Source: Bog-950 sp046329515 (GTDB taxonomy: Bacteria; Bacteroidota; Bacteroidia; Chitinophagales; LD1). Taken from it: a stretch of 64,000 nucleotides of DNA. Below are positions 8,058 to 16,808 of this stretch, piece after piece. Made by a program: the position numbers and the translations under genes. The notes beneath the pieces are model-generated. The model ran no database searches and had not been told where the DNA came from. It was given only the letters and a program-made list of their open reading frames with translations. The stretch lies in contig JAXLUM010000002.1 of assembly GCA_046329515.1 (NCBI GenBank), positions 124,001 through 188,000 of the forward strand, in the 5' to 3' direction. Every line of letters begins with the position of its first letter. Positions within the stretch are counted from its first letter, which is position 1.

Positions 8058-10889
8058 CTATCTTGAAAGATACATACTCTTCTTCTTGAACAAATCGCGG
8101 AAGTAAGGGTCGTATAAGTCTTTAATAAAGCGTATGGCCTCGCCGGTTGATTTCATTTCGGGGCCCAGCTCGCGGCTAACACCGGGGAATTTATCAAAAC
8201 TGAATACCGGCTCCTTAATGGCATAACCCAACAGACGCTTGTAGTATTTAAAGTCCTTCAGTTTGTTTACGCCCAGCATTACTTTGGTGGCGTAGTTCAG
8301 GTAAGGTATGTTGTAGGCTTTGCAAATAAAAGGCGTGGTGCGCGATGCACGCGGGTTTGCCTCAATTACATACACCTTCTCATTCTTAATAGCAAACTGA
8401 ATATTTATAAGGCCGCGTATATCTAAGGCACGGGCAATTTTATCCGTATAGTCGCGCATTTGCGAAAGCACATTCTCGCTCAGGTTATAGCTTGGCAATA
8501 CGGCGTTACTATCGCCGCTGTGTATACCTGCGGGTTCAATGTGCTCCATTATACCCATCACTTCCACCTGCTCGCCATCGTATATAGCGTCAATTTCCGC
8601 TTCTTCTGCACGGTCAAGAAAGTGGTCAATCAAAATATTATTATCAGGGAAGTGCTTCAGAATCTTCACCACACTTTCCGTCAGTTCCTCATCGTTAATT
8701 ACAATACGCATACGCTGCCCGCCTAACACATAACTAGGGCGCACCAGCACAGGGTAACCCACGCGGTGGGCCACCTCAATGGCTTCCTCCGCATTGCGCG
8801 CCGCACCGTAGTTAGGGTAAGGTATACCCAGTTCCTTCAGCATATCGCTAAAGCGCTCGCGGTCTTCCGCTATATCCATGTTATCGTAACTGGTACCAAT
8901 TATCTTAATACCTGCTTCGTGTAAGTTCTTTGAAAGCTTAAGGGCTGTTTGGCCGCCCAACTGCACAATTACACCTTCGGGTTTTTCGTGCTCAATCAAC
9001 TCGCGCAGGTGTTCCCAAAACACAGGCTCAAAGTAAAGCTTGTCGGCAATATCGGGATCGGTACTTACTGTTTCGGGGTTACAGTTCATCATTATAGCCT
9101 CGTAACCCGCCTCTTTAATAGCCAGCACACCGTGCACACAGCAGTAGTCAAACTCAATACCCTGGCCTATACGGTTAGGGCCGCTGCCCAGCACAATCAC
9201 TTTCTTTTTATTACTGCTTACACTTTCGTTAGTAGCGTCAAATGATGAATAGTAATAAGGCGTTTTTGCTTCAAATTCTGCCGCACAGGTATCTACCAGT
9301 TTATAAATACGGCGTATGCCCAGTTCCTTAGTGCGGTAGTTATATACCTCATCTTCGCTGCATTGCGTCATCCAGCCAATCTGTACATCGCTAAAGCCTT
9401 TTTCTTTCAGCTCGCACATAAAGCCCTTATCAATTTTGCGTAGCTGCAGCTTGCGCGTTTTCTTTTCCAACTCCACCAACTCCATAATCTGGTTAATAAA
9501 CCAGGGGTCAATGCGTGTAATATCCTGTATGGTTTTTACAGGCACGCCAAGTTTTAAAGCATCATAAATGCGGAACAGGCGGTCCCAGCTGGCAGTCTTT
9601 ATACCCTGCAGCATATCATCGGTGCTAACCCATTGCTTGCCATCGGCACCTATACCTATACGGCCGTTCTCTAAACTCTGGCAGGCCTTCTGTAAGGCTT
9701 CCTGAAAACTGCGGCCTATGCCCATTACCTCGCCCACGCTTTTCATTTGCAGGCCAAGGGTATCATCGCCACCGGCAAACTTGTCAAAATTCCAGCGCGG
9801 TATTTTTACAATCACATAATCTAACGATGGCTCAAAAAACGCAGACGTAGTTTTTGTAATTTGATTCTTCAGCTCATCAAGCGTGTAACCAATGGCCAGC
9901 TTGGCGGCAATTTTTGCAATAGGGTAACCCGTTGCCTTACTTGCCAGTGCCGAGCTACGCGAAACACGCGGGTTCATTTCTACCGAAATAATATCCTCGG
10001 TTACGGGGTCCATAGCAAACTGCACATTACAACCGCCGGCAAAGGTGCCTATCTCCTTAATCATGCGCTTGGCGTACTCGCGCATTTTTTGGTAAGCCGT
10101 ATCGCTTAGGGTCATAGCCGGGGCCACGGTAATGCTATCGCCGGTATGTATGCCCATAGGGTCAAAATTCTCGACCGTACATATCACCACAAAGTTGTCG
10201 TTCACATCGCGCATTACTTCCAGCTCAAACTCCTTCCACCCTAACACGGCCTTTTCAATCAGCACCTCGTGTGTTGGCGATGCGCTCAAACCGCGCTGTA
10301 GCTTTTCATCAAACTCTTCCTTGGTATGCACAAAGCTGCCGCCTGTACCACCCAGCGTATAGCTTGGGCGTATTACCAGCGGAAAACCAATTTTCTGCGC
10401 CGCCTCTTTACCTTCCAAAAAGCTGTTCGCTACATATGAAGGCGCCACCTGTATGCCCAGGTCATACATAAACTTGCGGAAGGCCTCACGGTTTTCCGTA
10501 GTTTCAATTGCTTTAAAGTCGGCTCCTAAAACTTTAACGCCGTGCCTTTCCCACAAGCCAAGCTCGTAGGCTTCCATGCACAGGTTAAGCGCCGTTTGCC
10601 CACCCATGGTAGGCAACACACTGTCAATAGGTTTGCCATTGGCTTTCATTTCTTCCAGTATGGCAACTATGCTTTCGATAGTAATGGGGCGCAGGTAAAC
10701 ATTATCCGCCACCACGGGGTCGGTCATAATGGTAGCCGGGTTGCTGTTAAGCAAGGTTACCTCTATACCTTCCTCGCGCAAACTGCGCGCCGCCTGGCTG
10801 CCGCTATAGTCAAATTCACAAGCCTGGCCTATAATAATGGGTCCCGAGCCTATAATCAGCACGGATTTTATGGAGTTGTCGCGTGGCAT
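8058..10889 (-). CDS. carB: carbamoyl-phosphate synthase large subunit (no MGS domain)
   Basis: Makes carbamoyl phosphate from bicarbonate, two ATP and glutamine-derived ammonia for pyrimidine and arginine synthesis. Both duplicated ATP-grasp halves are present: the first opens IGSGPIIIGQACEFDYSG near residue 12, and the second opens LGSGPNRIGQGIEFDY near 562. Each has its VEMNPR or VIEANPR metal motif. At 943 aa it is about 130 residues shorter than the roughly 1,073-aa enterobacterial protein and stops at FRDLFKKKSMYLSR, before the C-terminal MGS-like allosteric domain. The short form also appears in other Bacteroidota, so it is probably a lineage trait. The partner carA is not in the window. 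Confidence 0.95.
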   Translation of the reverse strand: MPRDNSIKSVLIIGSGPIIIGQACEFDYSGSQAARSLREEGIEVTLLNSNPATIMTDPVVADNVYLRPITIESIVAILEEMKANGKPIDSVLPTMGGQTALNLCMEAYELGLWERHGVKVLGADFKAIETTENREAFRKFMYDLGIQVAPSYVANSFLEGKEAAQKIGFPLVIRPSYTLGGTGGSFVHTKEEFDEKLQRGLSASPTHEVLIEKAVLGWKEFELEVMRDVNDNFVVICTVENFDPMGIHTGDSITVAPAMTLSDTAYQKMREYAKRMIKEIGTFAGGCNVQFAMDPVTEDIISVEMNPRVSRSSALASKATGYPIAKIAAKLAIGYTLDELKNQITKTTSAFFEPSLDYVIVKIPRWNFDKFAGGDDTLGLQMKSVGEVMGIGRSFQEALQKACQSLENGRIGIGADGKQWVSTDDMLQGIKTASWDRLFRIYDALKLGVPVKTIQDITRIDPWFINQIMELVELEKKTRKLQLRKIDKGFMCELKEKGFSDVQIGWMTQCSEDEVYNYRTKELGIRRIYKLVDTCAAEFEAKTPYYYSSFDATNESVSSNKKKVIVLGSGPNRIGQGIEFDYCCVHGVLAIKEAGYEAIMMNCNPETVSTDPDIADKLYFEPVFWEHLRELIEHEKPEGVIVQLGGQTALKLSKNLHEAGIKIIGTSYDNMDIAEDRERFSDMLKELGIPYPNYGAARNAEEAIEVAHRVGYPVLVRPSYVLGGQRMRIVINDEELTESVVKILKHFPDNNILIDHFLDRAEEAEIDAIYDGEQVEVMGIMEHIEPAGIHSGDSNAVLPSYNLSENVLSQMRDYTDKIARALDIRGLINIQFAIKNEKVYVIEANPRASRTTPFICKAYNIPYLNYATKVMLGVNKLKDFKYYKRLLGYAIKEPVFSFDKFPGVSRELGPEMKSTGEAIRFIKDLYDPYFRDLFKKKSMYLSR

Positions 10890-10898
10890 ATTGAGATT

Positions 10899-11525
10899 TC
10901 AGATTTTGGAATGTGGAATTTTGCATTGAACACAGAACTCCGTTACACTCCTATGGTTGGAGCGCGAATATAGCAAACAAGCCGCTAGGGCACCCTTGTA
11001 ACGGGGGTAAAACCCGGCCAAACTTTCCCTGTAATGTTGGTACTTTAGCTGGCAAAAAAGCCGCCTGTTTAACATATTTGCTTTTTGTTTCCGAACATTT
11101 CTGCTCCATCCGTGCAAGAAATCATTAGCCATAGCATTATAATAACAACTGCCCTGGTAAGGATGGCCCATATAGTTAATATACCAATGGTCGCTATCCA
11201 ATACGGGCGGTTGAGTAAAAGTACGCTTATACTGCGGTTTTATAGCGCGCACATCTGAAAGGTGCCACAAGGTTGTTCGCTCAGGCAAAGTAACCAGTAA
11301 GCTTACCGCAAGTGTATTGTAACCATAAACCCAGCAGTTAGCACGCCAGAATTTTTTACCGAATGAAGCATTATAACTTACAGGATTAAAATCGGTTTGG
11401 TAAGCATTAAGCGTTACATGGGTTGGGTAATGAACCGTGTGCTTAAGCGGCTTATAAAAAAATATATAGCCCTTAACGTGCATAAAGCACATAAGGGCTA
11501 CAATTACTATGGGCAGTTTTTTCAC
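10899..11525 (-). pseudogene. truncated DUF3943-like gene behind hppD
   Basis: Starting at a GTG one base after the hppD stop, the frame encodes a hydrophobic N-terminus (KKLPIVIVALMCFM) followed by the DUF3943 core: a YGYNT segment, LPERTTLWHL, QYKRTFTQPPVLDSDHW and INYMGHPYQGSCYYNAM. DUF3943 proteins normally continue for another 100-200 residues after the YYN block. Here the sequence dissolves into unrelated basic residues (HGWSRNVRKQKANMLNRR) that run through the spacer to carB, and neither other frame restores the family. The first 59 codons of the longer open frame lie inside hppD and are not real. I call it a 3'-deleted remnant, though a short functional protein is not excluded. Confidence 0.6.
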
Positions 11526-11526
11526 C

Positions 11527-12684
11527 TTATAAAGTGCCGCGGCGTGCCTGCTCGGCTTCAATTGATTCAAACAAGGCCTGGAAGTTTCCTTTGCCGAAGG
11601 ATTTTGCGCCTTTGCGTTGTATAATTTCGAAGAACAGGGTTGGCCTGTCTTCAACAGGTTTAGTAAATATTTGCAGCAGATAACCTTCCTCATCACGGTC
11701 AACCATTATTCCCCACTTCTTTAACTCATTCAGGTCTTCTTTTATAACGCCAACACGGTCAAGTACTGTATCATAATAACTGCCCGGTACGTATAAAAAT
11801 TCAACACCGCGCTTTTTCATTTCGCTAATAGTAAATACAATATCATCAGTAGCTACAGCAATATGCTGGCAACCTGCGCCACGGTAAAAATCAAGGTACT
11901 CTTCTACCTGCGATTTCTTTTTGCCTATGGCCGGTTCGTTAATAGGGAATTTAATATAGCCGTTACCATTGGTCATTACCTTGCTCATTAGGGCAGTATA
12001 TTCCGTGCTTATATCCTTATCATCAAAAGTAATAAGGTTGGCAAAGCCCATAACATCAGCATAAAAAGTGCTCCACTTATTCATGGCGCCTAATTCCACA
12101 TTGCCTACCATATGGTCAATATATTTAAGGCCACAATTACCGGGGTGGTATTCCGTAAGCAGTTTTTCATAACCTGGCAAAAAGATGCCCTTGTAGTTTT
12201 TTCGTTCAACAAATACGTGCACCGTATCGCCATAGGTATGTATACCGCTCATGCGCACACTGCCGAATTCATCTTCCACAGTTTTAGGTTGCATAAAAGG
12301 CCTTGCGCCACGTTGTGTTGTTTGTTCAAAGGCATCGTAGGCATCATCTACCCAAAGGGCAATTACCTTTACGCCATCACCATGCATACGCAGGTGTTGC
12401 GCCATATCACTATCGGGGTTAAAAGGGGTAGTAAGCACTAAACGTATTTTACCCTGTTGTAAAACATAAGAAGTAAAATCGCGCTGGCCTGTTTCTAAAC
12501 CGGCATAGGCCAAATCCTGAAAACCGAAAGCAGTTTTATAGTAGTGCGCTGCCTGTTTGGCGTTGCCTACATATAACTCTACATAATCAGTTCCGTAAAT
12601 GGGCAGAAAATCCTGCGCCTTGTCAAATATCTTTTGCTCACTGTACGTAAAATTCTGAACGGCTGTTAAGTCTTTTGTTTCCAT
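11527..12684 (-). CDS. hppD: 4-hydroxyphenylpyruvate dioxygenase
   Basis: Converts 4-hydroxyphenylpyruvate to homogentisate, the second step of tyrosine breakdown. The 385-aa protein has the two vicinal-oxygen-chelate halves. The Fe(II) ligands are visible as His191 (KYIDHMVGN), His274 (GCQHIAVAT) and Glu353 (LFFEIIQRKG). The C-terminal gate helix KSFGKGNFQALFESIE is typical of the family. I chose the ATG giving METKDL. An upstream in-frame start would overlap the hmgA stop and adds only a basic, unconserved stretch. It lies 11 bases downstream of hmgA, so both enzymes act in succession from one transcript. Confidence 0.95.
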   Translation of the reverse strand: METKDLTAVQNFTYSEQKIFDKAQDFLPIYGTDYVELYVGNAKQAAHYYKTAFGFQDLAYAGLETGQRDFTSYVLQQGKIRLVLTTPFNPDSDMAQHLRMHGDGVKVIALWVDDAYDAFEQTTQRGARPFMQPKTVEDEFGSVRMSGIHTYGDTVHVFVERKNYKGIFLPGYEKLLTEYHPGNCGLKYIDHMVGNVELGAMNKWSTFYADVMGFANLITFDDKDISTEYTALMSKVMTNGNGYIKFPINEPAIGKKKSQVEEYLDFYRGAGCQHIAVATDDIVFTISEMKKRGVEFLYVPGSYYDTVLDRVGVIKEDLNELKKWGIMVDRDEEGYLLQIFTKPVEDRPTLFFEIIQRKGAKSFGKGNFQALFESIEAEQARRGTL

Positions 12685-12695
12685 TGCAATTGCTT

Positions 12696-13877
12696 TTAAT
12701 TTTTTGAAATGGCAGGCGCTTTGCCTAACCATGAATGGTAGTAATCCTGTAATTCAATTTTGCAGGCCTCTTCGGTTATCTGCACAGGGTTAAAGGGGTC
12801 AATCATTACCGCCATTTCGTTAGTGGCTTTTTTACCTATGCTGCGTTCAATAGCGCCGGGGTGCGGGCCATGCGGTATACCGCCCGGGTGCAGGGTTATT
12901 TGCCCCTTCTGAATATTGTTACGGCTCATAAAATCGCCATCTACATAATACAACAACTCATCGCTATCTACATTACTATGGTGGTAAGGCGCAGGTATAG
13001 CATCGGGGTGGTAATCATACAAGCGCGGTACAAACGAGCAGATAACAAAGTTTTTGCCCTGAAAGGTTTGGTGTATTGGCGGTGGCATGTGTATGCGGCC
13101 GGTAATAGGTTCAAAGTTGAAAATGGAGAAGGCATACGGATAACTACAGCCGTCCCAACCTACTACATCAAAGGGGTGCGTTTCGTAAATGTACGGATAG
13201 ATAAGGCCGCGCTTCTTTATCTTAATCATAAAGTCGCCCAGCTCATCATGCGTTTCTAAATTTTGCGGAAGGCGGAAGTCGCGCTCGCAAAATGGTGAAT
13301 GCTCTAAAAACTGGCCGTAGTTATTGCGATAGCGCGATGGTGTTTCAATTGGCCCGTGCGATTCAACAATCAGCAGTTTATTATCGCGCGTATCAAAATG
13401 CATTTGATAAACTGTACCGCGGGGAATAATAAGGTAATCGCCGTATTTAAAATCAATACTGCCATACATGGTTTTTAAAGTACCTGAACCATGATGCACA
13501 AAAATCATTTCATCGGCATCGGCATTTTTAAAAAAGTAGTGGTTCATGCAATCCATTGGTGAGGCAACAGCAATGGTCATGTCGTTATTTACAAAAAGAA
13601 CCTTGCGGCTTTCCAGGTAATCTTCAGTAGGCTGCACATTAAAACTCATATAGCTGCGCGCCTGCAGGTTATCTTCAATAAGTACCTTGGGCCTAACAGA
13701 ATACGGCTGGCCTTTTTCTTTAACGCGCGTTGGCGGATATACGTGATAAACCAAGGATGATAAACCGGAGAAACCTTCAGTGCCAAAAAGTTCTTCGTGG
13801 TAAAGGTCGCCGTTCTCGCGGCGGAAAACTACGTGGCGCTTATCGGGCACTTTGCCCATACGCATATATTGCGGCAT
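12696..13877 (-). CDS. hmgA: homogentisate 1,2-dioxygenase
   Basis: Opens the homogentisate ring to maleylacetoacetate using Fe(II) and O2. The 393-aa length fits the bacterial cupin-type enzyme. The MIFVHHGSGTL and DYLIIPRGTVYQM segments form the N-terminal cupin, and the C-terminal active site carries HPGGIPHGPHPGAIE with clustered histidines plus the DELLYYVDGDF strand. It is first in an operon with hppD (11-base gap). The maleylacetoacetate isomerase and fumarylacetoacetase steps are not adjacent. Upstream, TACTTTTA on the minus strand resembles a -7 element, but the match is partial. Confidence 0.93.
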   Translation of the reverse strand: MPQYMRMGKVPDKRHVVFRRENGDLYHEELFGTEGFSGLSSLVYHVYPPTRVKEKGQPYSVRPKVLIEDNLQARSYMSFNVQPTEDYLESRKVLFVNNDMTIAVASPMDCMNHYFFKNADADEMIFVHHGSGTLKTMYGSIDFKYGDYLIIPRGTVYQMHFDTRDNKLLIVESHGPIETPSRYRNNYGQFLEHSPFCERDFRLPQNLETHDELGDFMIKIKKRGLIYPYIYETHPFDVVGWDGCSYPYAFSIFNFEPITGRIHMPPPIHQTFQGKNFVICSFVPRLYDYHPDAIPAPYHHSNVDSDELLYYVDGDFMSRNNIQKGQITLHPGGIPHGPHPGAIERSIGKKATNEMAVMIDPFNPVQITEEACKIELQDYYHSWLGKAPAISKN

Positions 13878-13977
13878 ATACTTTTATTTACTGTAAAAGT
13901 AGACGCCCACACTGCGGACGGCGAATGATATTGGTCAGCAATACTTATGAAAGAAAAAGCATAGATGATAATGAAAG

Positions 13978-14019
13978 CAAAAGCCCCGCAGAATTGTGCA
14001 AGCACAATATGCAGGGCCT
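13978..14019 (-). terminator. rho-independent terminator of the lysine-tailed gene
   Basis: Read on the minus strand, a long stem (GCCCTGCA, then ATTGTGC paired with GCACAAT, then TGCGGGGC with one mismatch) is followed by TTTTGCTTT, 25 bases after the stop of the upstream gene. Confidence 0.75.
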
Positions 14020-14044
14020 CAATCAGCTTAGGTGTAAAGCTGTA

Positions 14045-14476
14045 TTACTTTTTCTTTTTAACCGGCGCTTTTGCTTTAGCTGCTTTAGCCGGTGCAGGCT
14101 TTTTAGCCGCCGCCTTTTTTACTTCAGGCTTTTTTACCTCCGGCTTTTTCACTTCAGGCTTTTTGGCTACAGGTGCGGCTGCAGCTTTTTTAACCGGAAC
14201 TTCTTTTGCCGGGGCGGCCTTTTCTTTAGCGGCTGCTTTGGCTGCCGCCTTATCTTTTGCCTTTTTTTCAGCGTTGGCTAATTCATTAAGCCATACGCCT
14301 TTTTTAAGCTGGCCAAGAATGGTAACCTCTTTGCTGTTTTTGTAAATGTTGGCGTTGGCCATCATTTCCTCTTCCGACTCGGCGCGTATCTTAACACCTT
14401 TGTCCGCTGTTTTAGAGCGAACATCTATATAAAATCCATCGCGCAATTGGGCGGGTAATGTTGGTGGTCTTCCCAT
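14045..14476 (-). CDS. small conserved protein with histone-H1-like Lys/Ala/Pro tail
   Basis: The first 75 residues form a compact domain beginning MGRPPTLPAQLRDGFYI and ending with VTILGQLKKGVW. The remaining 65 residues are almost only Lys, Ala, Pro, Val and Glu, including three back-to-back PEVKK units. The tail resembles eukaryotic H1 or bacterial H1-like (Hc1/AlgP-type) tails and probably binds nucleic acid; that is inference. The N-terminal domain appears in other Bacteroidota as a hypothetical protein, in my recollection. The ATG was chosen at MGRPP because the 14 upstream residues look unconserved. Two other lysine-tailed proteins are encoded at 36.9-38.2 kb. Confidence 0.75.
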   Translation of the reverse strand: MGRPPTLPAQLRDGFYIDVRSKTADKGVKIRAESEEEMMANANIYKNSKEVTILGQLKKGVWLNELANAEKKAKDKAAAKAAAKEKAAPAKEVPVKKAAAAPVAKKPEVKKPEVKKPEVKKAAAKKPAPAKAAKAKAPVKKKK

Positions 14477-14518
14477 AATAGTATTTTTTGCAAAGGGCAA
14501 TCTAAGGTTTTTAACCAA

Positions 14519-14877
14519 AGTGCCAATTCTTTTTTGATTTAATTGTCATGTTTATATGTTACTATATGCTGTTTACATATGTTTTTGTGTTAAAATGAGG
14601 CTTTTGAAGGCCCAAAACAGCATTAAAAAAGGCTGCATTTAATGTATTGGCTTTGATTGGCTTTAAATTATACATGTACATTAAGAACAAGCAAAAATCA
14701 GCAGAAGTAGTGACCACGCTCATATTGCAAGCTTGCGTGGCCATCTATTTTCGTTCAGCGCTTAAAAGCTAAACTCTTTTTTTTCGGTGAATTGAGAACT
14801 GCTCCTGATGTAATCGGGGGCAGTTTTTTTAGTAAGAATTGGCCAAAAAAGTTCCAACCGCAACGCATTCAATTATA
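14519..14877. other. gene-free interval with stacked hairpins, possible small RNA
   Basis: About 370 bases separate the lysine-tailed gene from the next plus-strand gene. The interval holds a perfect CCACGC/GCGTGG hairpin around 14714-14741, a T-run at 14777-14784 and a good terminator at 14797-14831, although no plus-strand protein gene precedes that terminator. A short untranslated transcript ending there would explain it. The only open frame (60 codons, minus) lacks any coding character. Confidence 0.35.
14797..14831 (+). terminator. rho-independent terminator without an obvious gene
   Basis: AACTGCTCC pairs with GGGGCAGTT (one G-T pair) and is followed by TTTTTTT on the plus strand. No plus-strand coding sequence lies upstream within several hundred bases, so it may end a small RNA. 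Confidence 0.65.
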
Positions 14878-14885
14878 TACCTTTG
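14878..14885 (+). promoter_or_regulatory. Bacteroidota -7 element TACCTTTG
   Basis: Exact match to TAnnTTTG. The ATG of the next gene begins only 7 bases after it, so transcription should start at or next to the start codon and the mRNA would be (nearly) leaderless. No convincing -33 TTTG is seen at the right distance. Confidence 0.45.
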
Positions 14886-14891
14886 TTTCAT

Positions 14892-16436
14892 ATGAAATAT
14901 ATTAAATACATTTCATCTTTTCTACTGTTCATCCCATTCGGGTTAGCAGCAGGCCAGGGCGTATTGGAATATCATGGTGAAAATTCGGTGCAGCGCATGC
15001 CCGATGGGGCCAACTTCCGTTTTTTGCACCAGGGCGCTACTGATGATACGCTGGAATATTTCAGTTCCTTCTTCTTTGAAGAATATACCCCTGGTGATAC
15101 CGTGATATGGCAATATGTGCCATCGGATGACCAGCTTTATATAGTAGCCTGGGACCCGAAAAAAGCCGGTAAAAAGCATGATATAAAGTTTGCCGTGGCC
15201 TGGCGTGTAACCAGTGGTAACCCCCGGCACGGAAAAGTAAGCGTACCCGGTAATTTACAGTTTGAAGGTTTTGGCGGCAGGGAGGCCTACTTTACCGAAG
15301 CAGGTAAGAGCGGTTACTTAAAACTGTTTTTTTTCGAAACCTATGTACCCGGCCTGGCCATAGTTGAATATGACCTTAAGGCTAAACCTTCTACCACACT
15401 AACAGTTACATCAGAAAGCAACTTAAGCCGCGAAAACAACTTTAATTATACCGGCAACCAAGTGCCTAATCCGTTTAGCTATGCGGCATACGATAGAAAA
15501 CACAAGCAAGAGGAAGATAATAGAGTAAAGGCGTTGAGCGTGCCGCTTTTTACTATTCAGGATAAAATAAGCAAGCAGCCCGACGATGAATTTTGGGGAA
15601 AGGCTTATATAACTATGGGCACCTACGATAATGGTTATGAATGGACCGATTACGACCACGATAGCCGCGACTACAGCCAGGTGTTCGTATATGTTGAAGA
15701 TAAATATTATACGAAAAACACCCTTAACGCTACATTGGTAAGCAAGCACCCTGAATTGTTTGAAAGCCGCGATTTAAGCTTTGAAAGCTTTTACCACCAG
15801 AACGGCGTTACCGGCTGGAAGGTGGTGATGCGCCTTTTACCTTATACCAAACTTAAATTGAAGCTGGAAGTACCCGCAGGCACACCGGTTTTAACTATAC
15901 GCTATGATGTGAATGAAAGCAAAACCGTGAAGGACTACCTTGCAGCAGAAAGTAAGTATGCCGATAATAAAAATGTGCAGGCTATAGTTAAGGCACAAGA
16001 CGCACAGGAAAAGGCCTACGCCCTTTGGGGCACCTATGCGCTTGACCATTCCATACCATGCACTGCAGAAGAGTTAAAAGCAGTGTTTAAAGAAATTTAT
16101 ATGAACGGGGGCGGAAGCTTTGACGGATATGGCAGCATAGGATGGAACAGAAGTAACAATTATGCGGGAACAATATCACCTAAATACCAAAGTGTAAGCG
16201 TTGTGGTAATTAGCCCGGTTGAGCCTGTTAGCCTGATGGTAAGCCCTGGTAGCGGTTTCAAATACAAGGATGTAACGCTGAAAGAACTTGATAAGCTGCC
16301 CGCTCAGCACTTAAAGGTTTTTACCGACAGGTTTCAGTTTGAGAAAGACATTAGCGGTTACGACTTTAAACTTGACCCCGGCTTTTACGGCGAAAACGGC
16401 TACATCCTTTTCTTTTCGCACCCTGATAAGCAGTAA
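14892..16436 (+). CDS. secreted protein of unknown function, C-terminus probably frameshifted
   Basis: A 514-aa product with a signal peptide (MKYIKYISSFLLFIPFGLAAGQ) and a beta-rich body with many Tyr, Asp and Gly residues; no family was recognised. The ATG is used because the TTG nine bases upstream is part of the -7 promoter element. The frame stops at HPDKQ. A one-base shift opens a further 37-codon stretch (to 16543) with strongly coding-like beta-strand sequence, suggesting that the native protein is about 37 residues longer. This is either a natural mutation or a sequencing error. There is no T9SS sorting domain in the readable part. Confidence 0.75.
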   Translation: MKYIKYISSFLLFIPFGLAAGQGVLEYHGENSVQRMPDGANFRFLHQGATDDTLEYFSSFFFEEYTPGDTVIWQYVPSDDQLYIVAWDPKKAGKKHDIKFAVAWRVTSGNPRHGKVSVPGNLQFEGFGGREAYFTEAGKSGYLKLFFFETYVPGLAIVEYDLKAKPSTTLTVTSESNLSRENNFNYTGNQVPNPFSYAAYDRKHKQEEDNRVKALSVPLFTIQDKISKQPDDEFWGKAYITMGTYDNGYEWTDYDHDSRDYSQVFVYVEDKYYTKNTLNATLVSKHPELFESRDLSFESFYHQNGVTGWKVVMRLLPYTKLKLKLEVPAGTPVLTIRYDVNESKTVKDYLAAESKYADNKNVQAIVKAQDAQEKAYALWGTYALDHSIPCTAEELKAVFKEIYMNGGGSFDGYGSIGWNRSNNYAGTISPKYQSVSVVVISPVEPVSLMVSPGSGFKYKDVTLKELDKLPAQHLKVFTDRFQFEKDISGYDFKLDPGFYGENGYILFFSHPDKQ

Positions 16437-16543
16437 GGAGCGAAAATACGGCAGAGGTAACGATTATAGATGAGCGGGTGAGGCTGCATTTTAAAGTGAG
16501 GTATTCAAAAGGTGCGGACCTGCGCTTTATCTTGTCTTCCTGA
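16430..16543 (+). pseudogene. out-of-frame C-terminal tail of the 14892 gene
   Basis: In the frame one base off that of the upstream gene, 37 codons run without a stop and read as alternating hydrophobic and charged residues (TAEVTIIDERVRLHFKVRY, then SKGADLRFILSS) ending at TGA. There is no start codon at its head, and it sits exactly where the upstream protein ends, so it looks like a displaced C-terminus and not a separate gene. Its last 17 bases overlap the end of the convergent small membrane gene. Confidence 0.45.
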
Positions 16544-16739
16544 TAAAACCGTAATAAAAGGTAAACAGAAAAAAGGCGAAATGGAGAAAGCCGCGAAACG
16601 CTAAGAACCGGTACGACATAGTTGTACCCATAAACGGAAGATCGACCTTGTAATATGCAAAATACCAACTGGCGCCTGCAGTTACAAAAAAAGCACCCGA
16701 CAGAAACTTGGCTACTTCCTTCCAGTTAATTTTTTTCAT
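16527..16739 (-). CDS. small membrane protein, two helices
   Basis: A 70-aa protein with a basic start (MKKINWKEVAKF), a hydrophobic helix near residues 12-30, a short loop and a second helix near 47-65, ending in RKTR. No family was recognised, but the composition and positive-inside pattern are those of a real inner-membrane protein. It shares a strand with the SRPBCC and DinB genes upstream but is separated from them by 69 bases. Confidence 0.6.
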   Translation of the reverse strand: MKKINWKEVAKFLSGAFFVTAGASWYFAYYKVDLPFMGTTMSYRFLAFRGFLHFAFFLFTFYYGFIRKTR

Positions 16740-16808
16740 GGGAGGTATTCAGTCTGTAAAACTAATAAGGGTTTTGTAACCTGCCCTTAAAAAGAACAGT
16801 TAGTTGCG

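Noticed and set aside
11526..11702. First 59 codons of the open frame containing the DUF3943 remnant
   Set aside because: They lie in hppD in another frame; the GTG at 11525 is the natural start.
13730..14345. Plus-strand frames opposite hmgA and the lysine-tailed gene
   Set aside because: Phe/Leu/Arg-rich and Phe/Ala/Gly-rich repeats are antisense readings of the Lys/Ala/Pro tail.
14562..14744. 60-codon minus frame
   Set aside because: No coding character, no promoter, and it overlaps hairpins in the gap.
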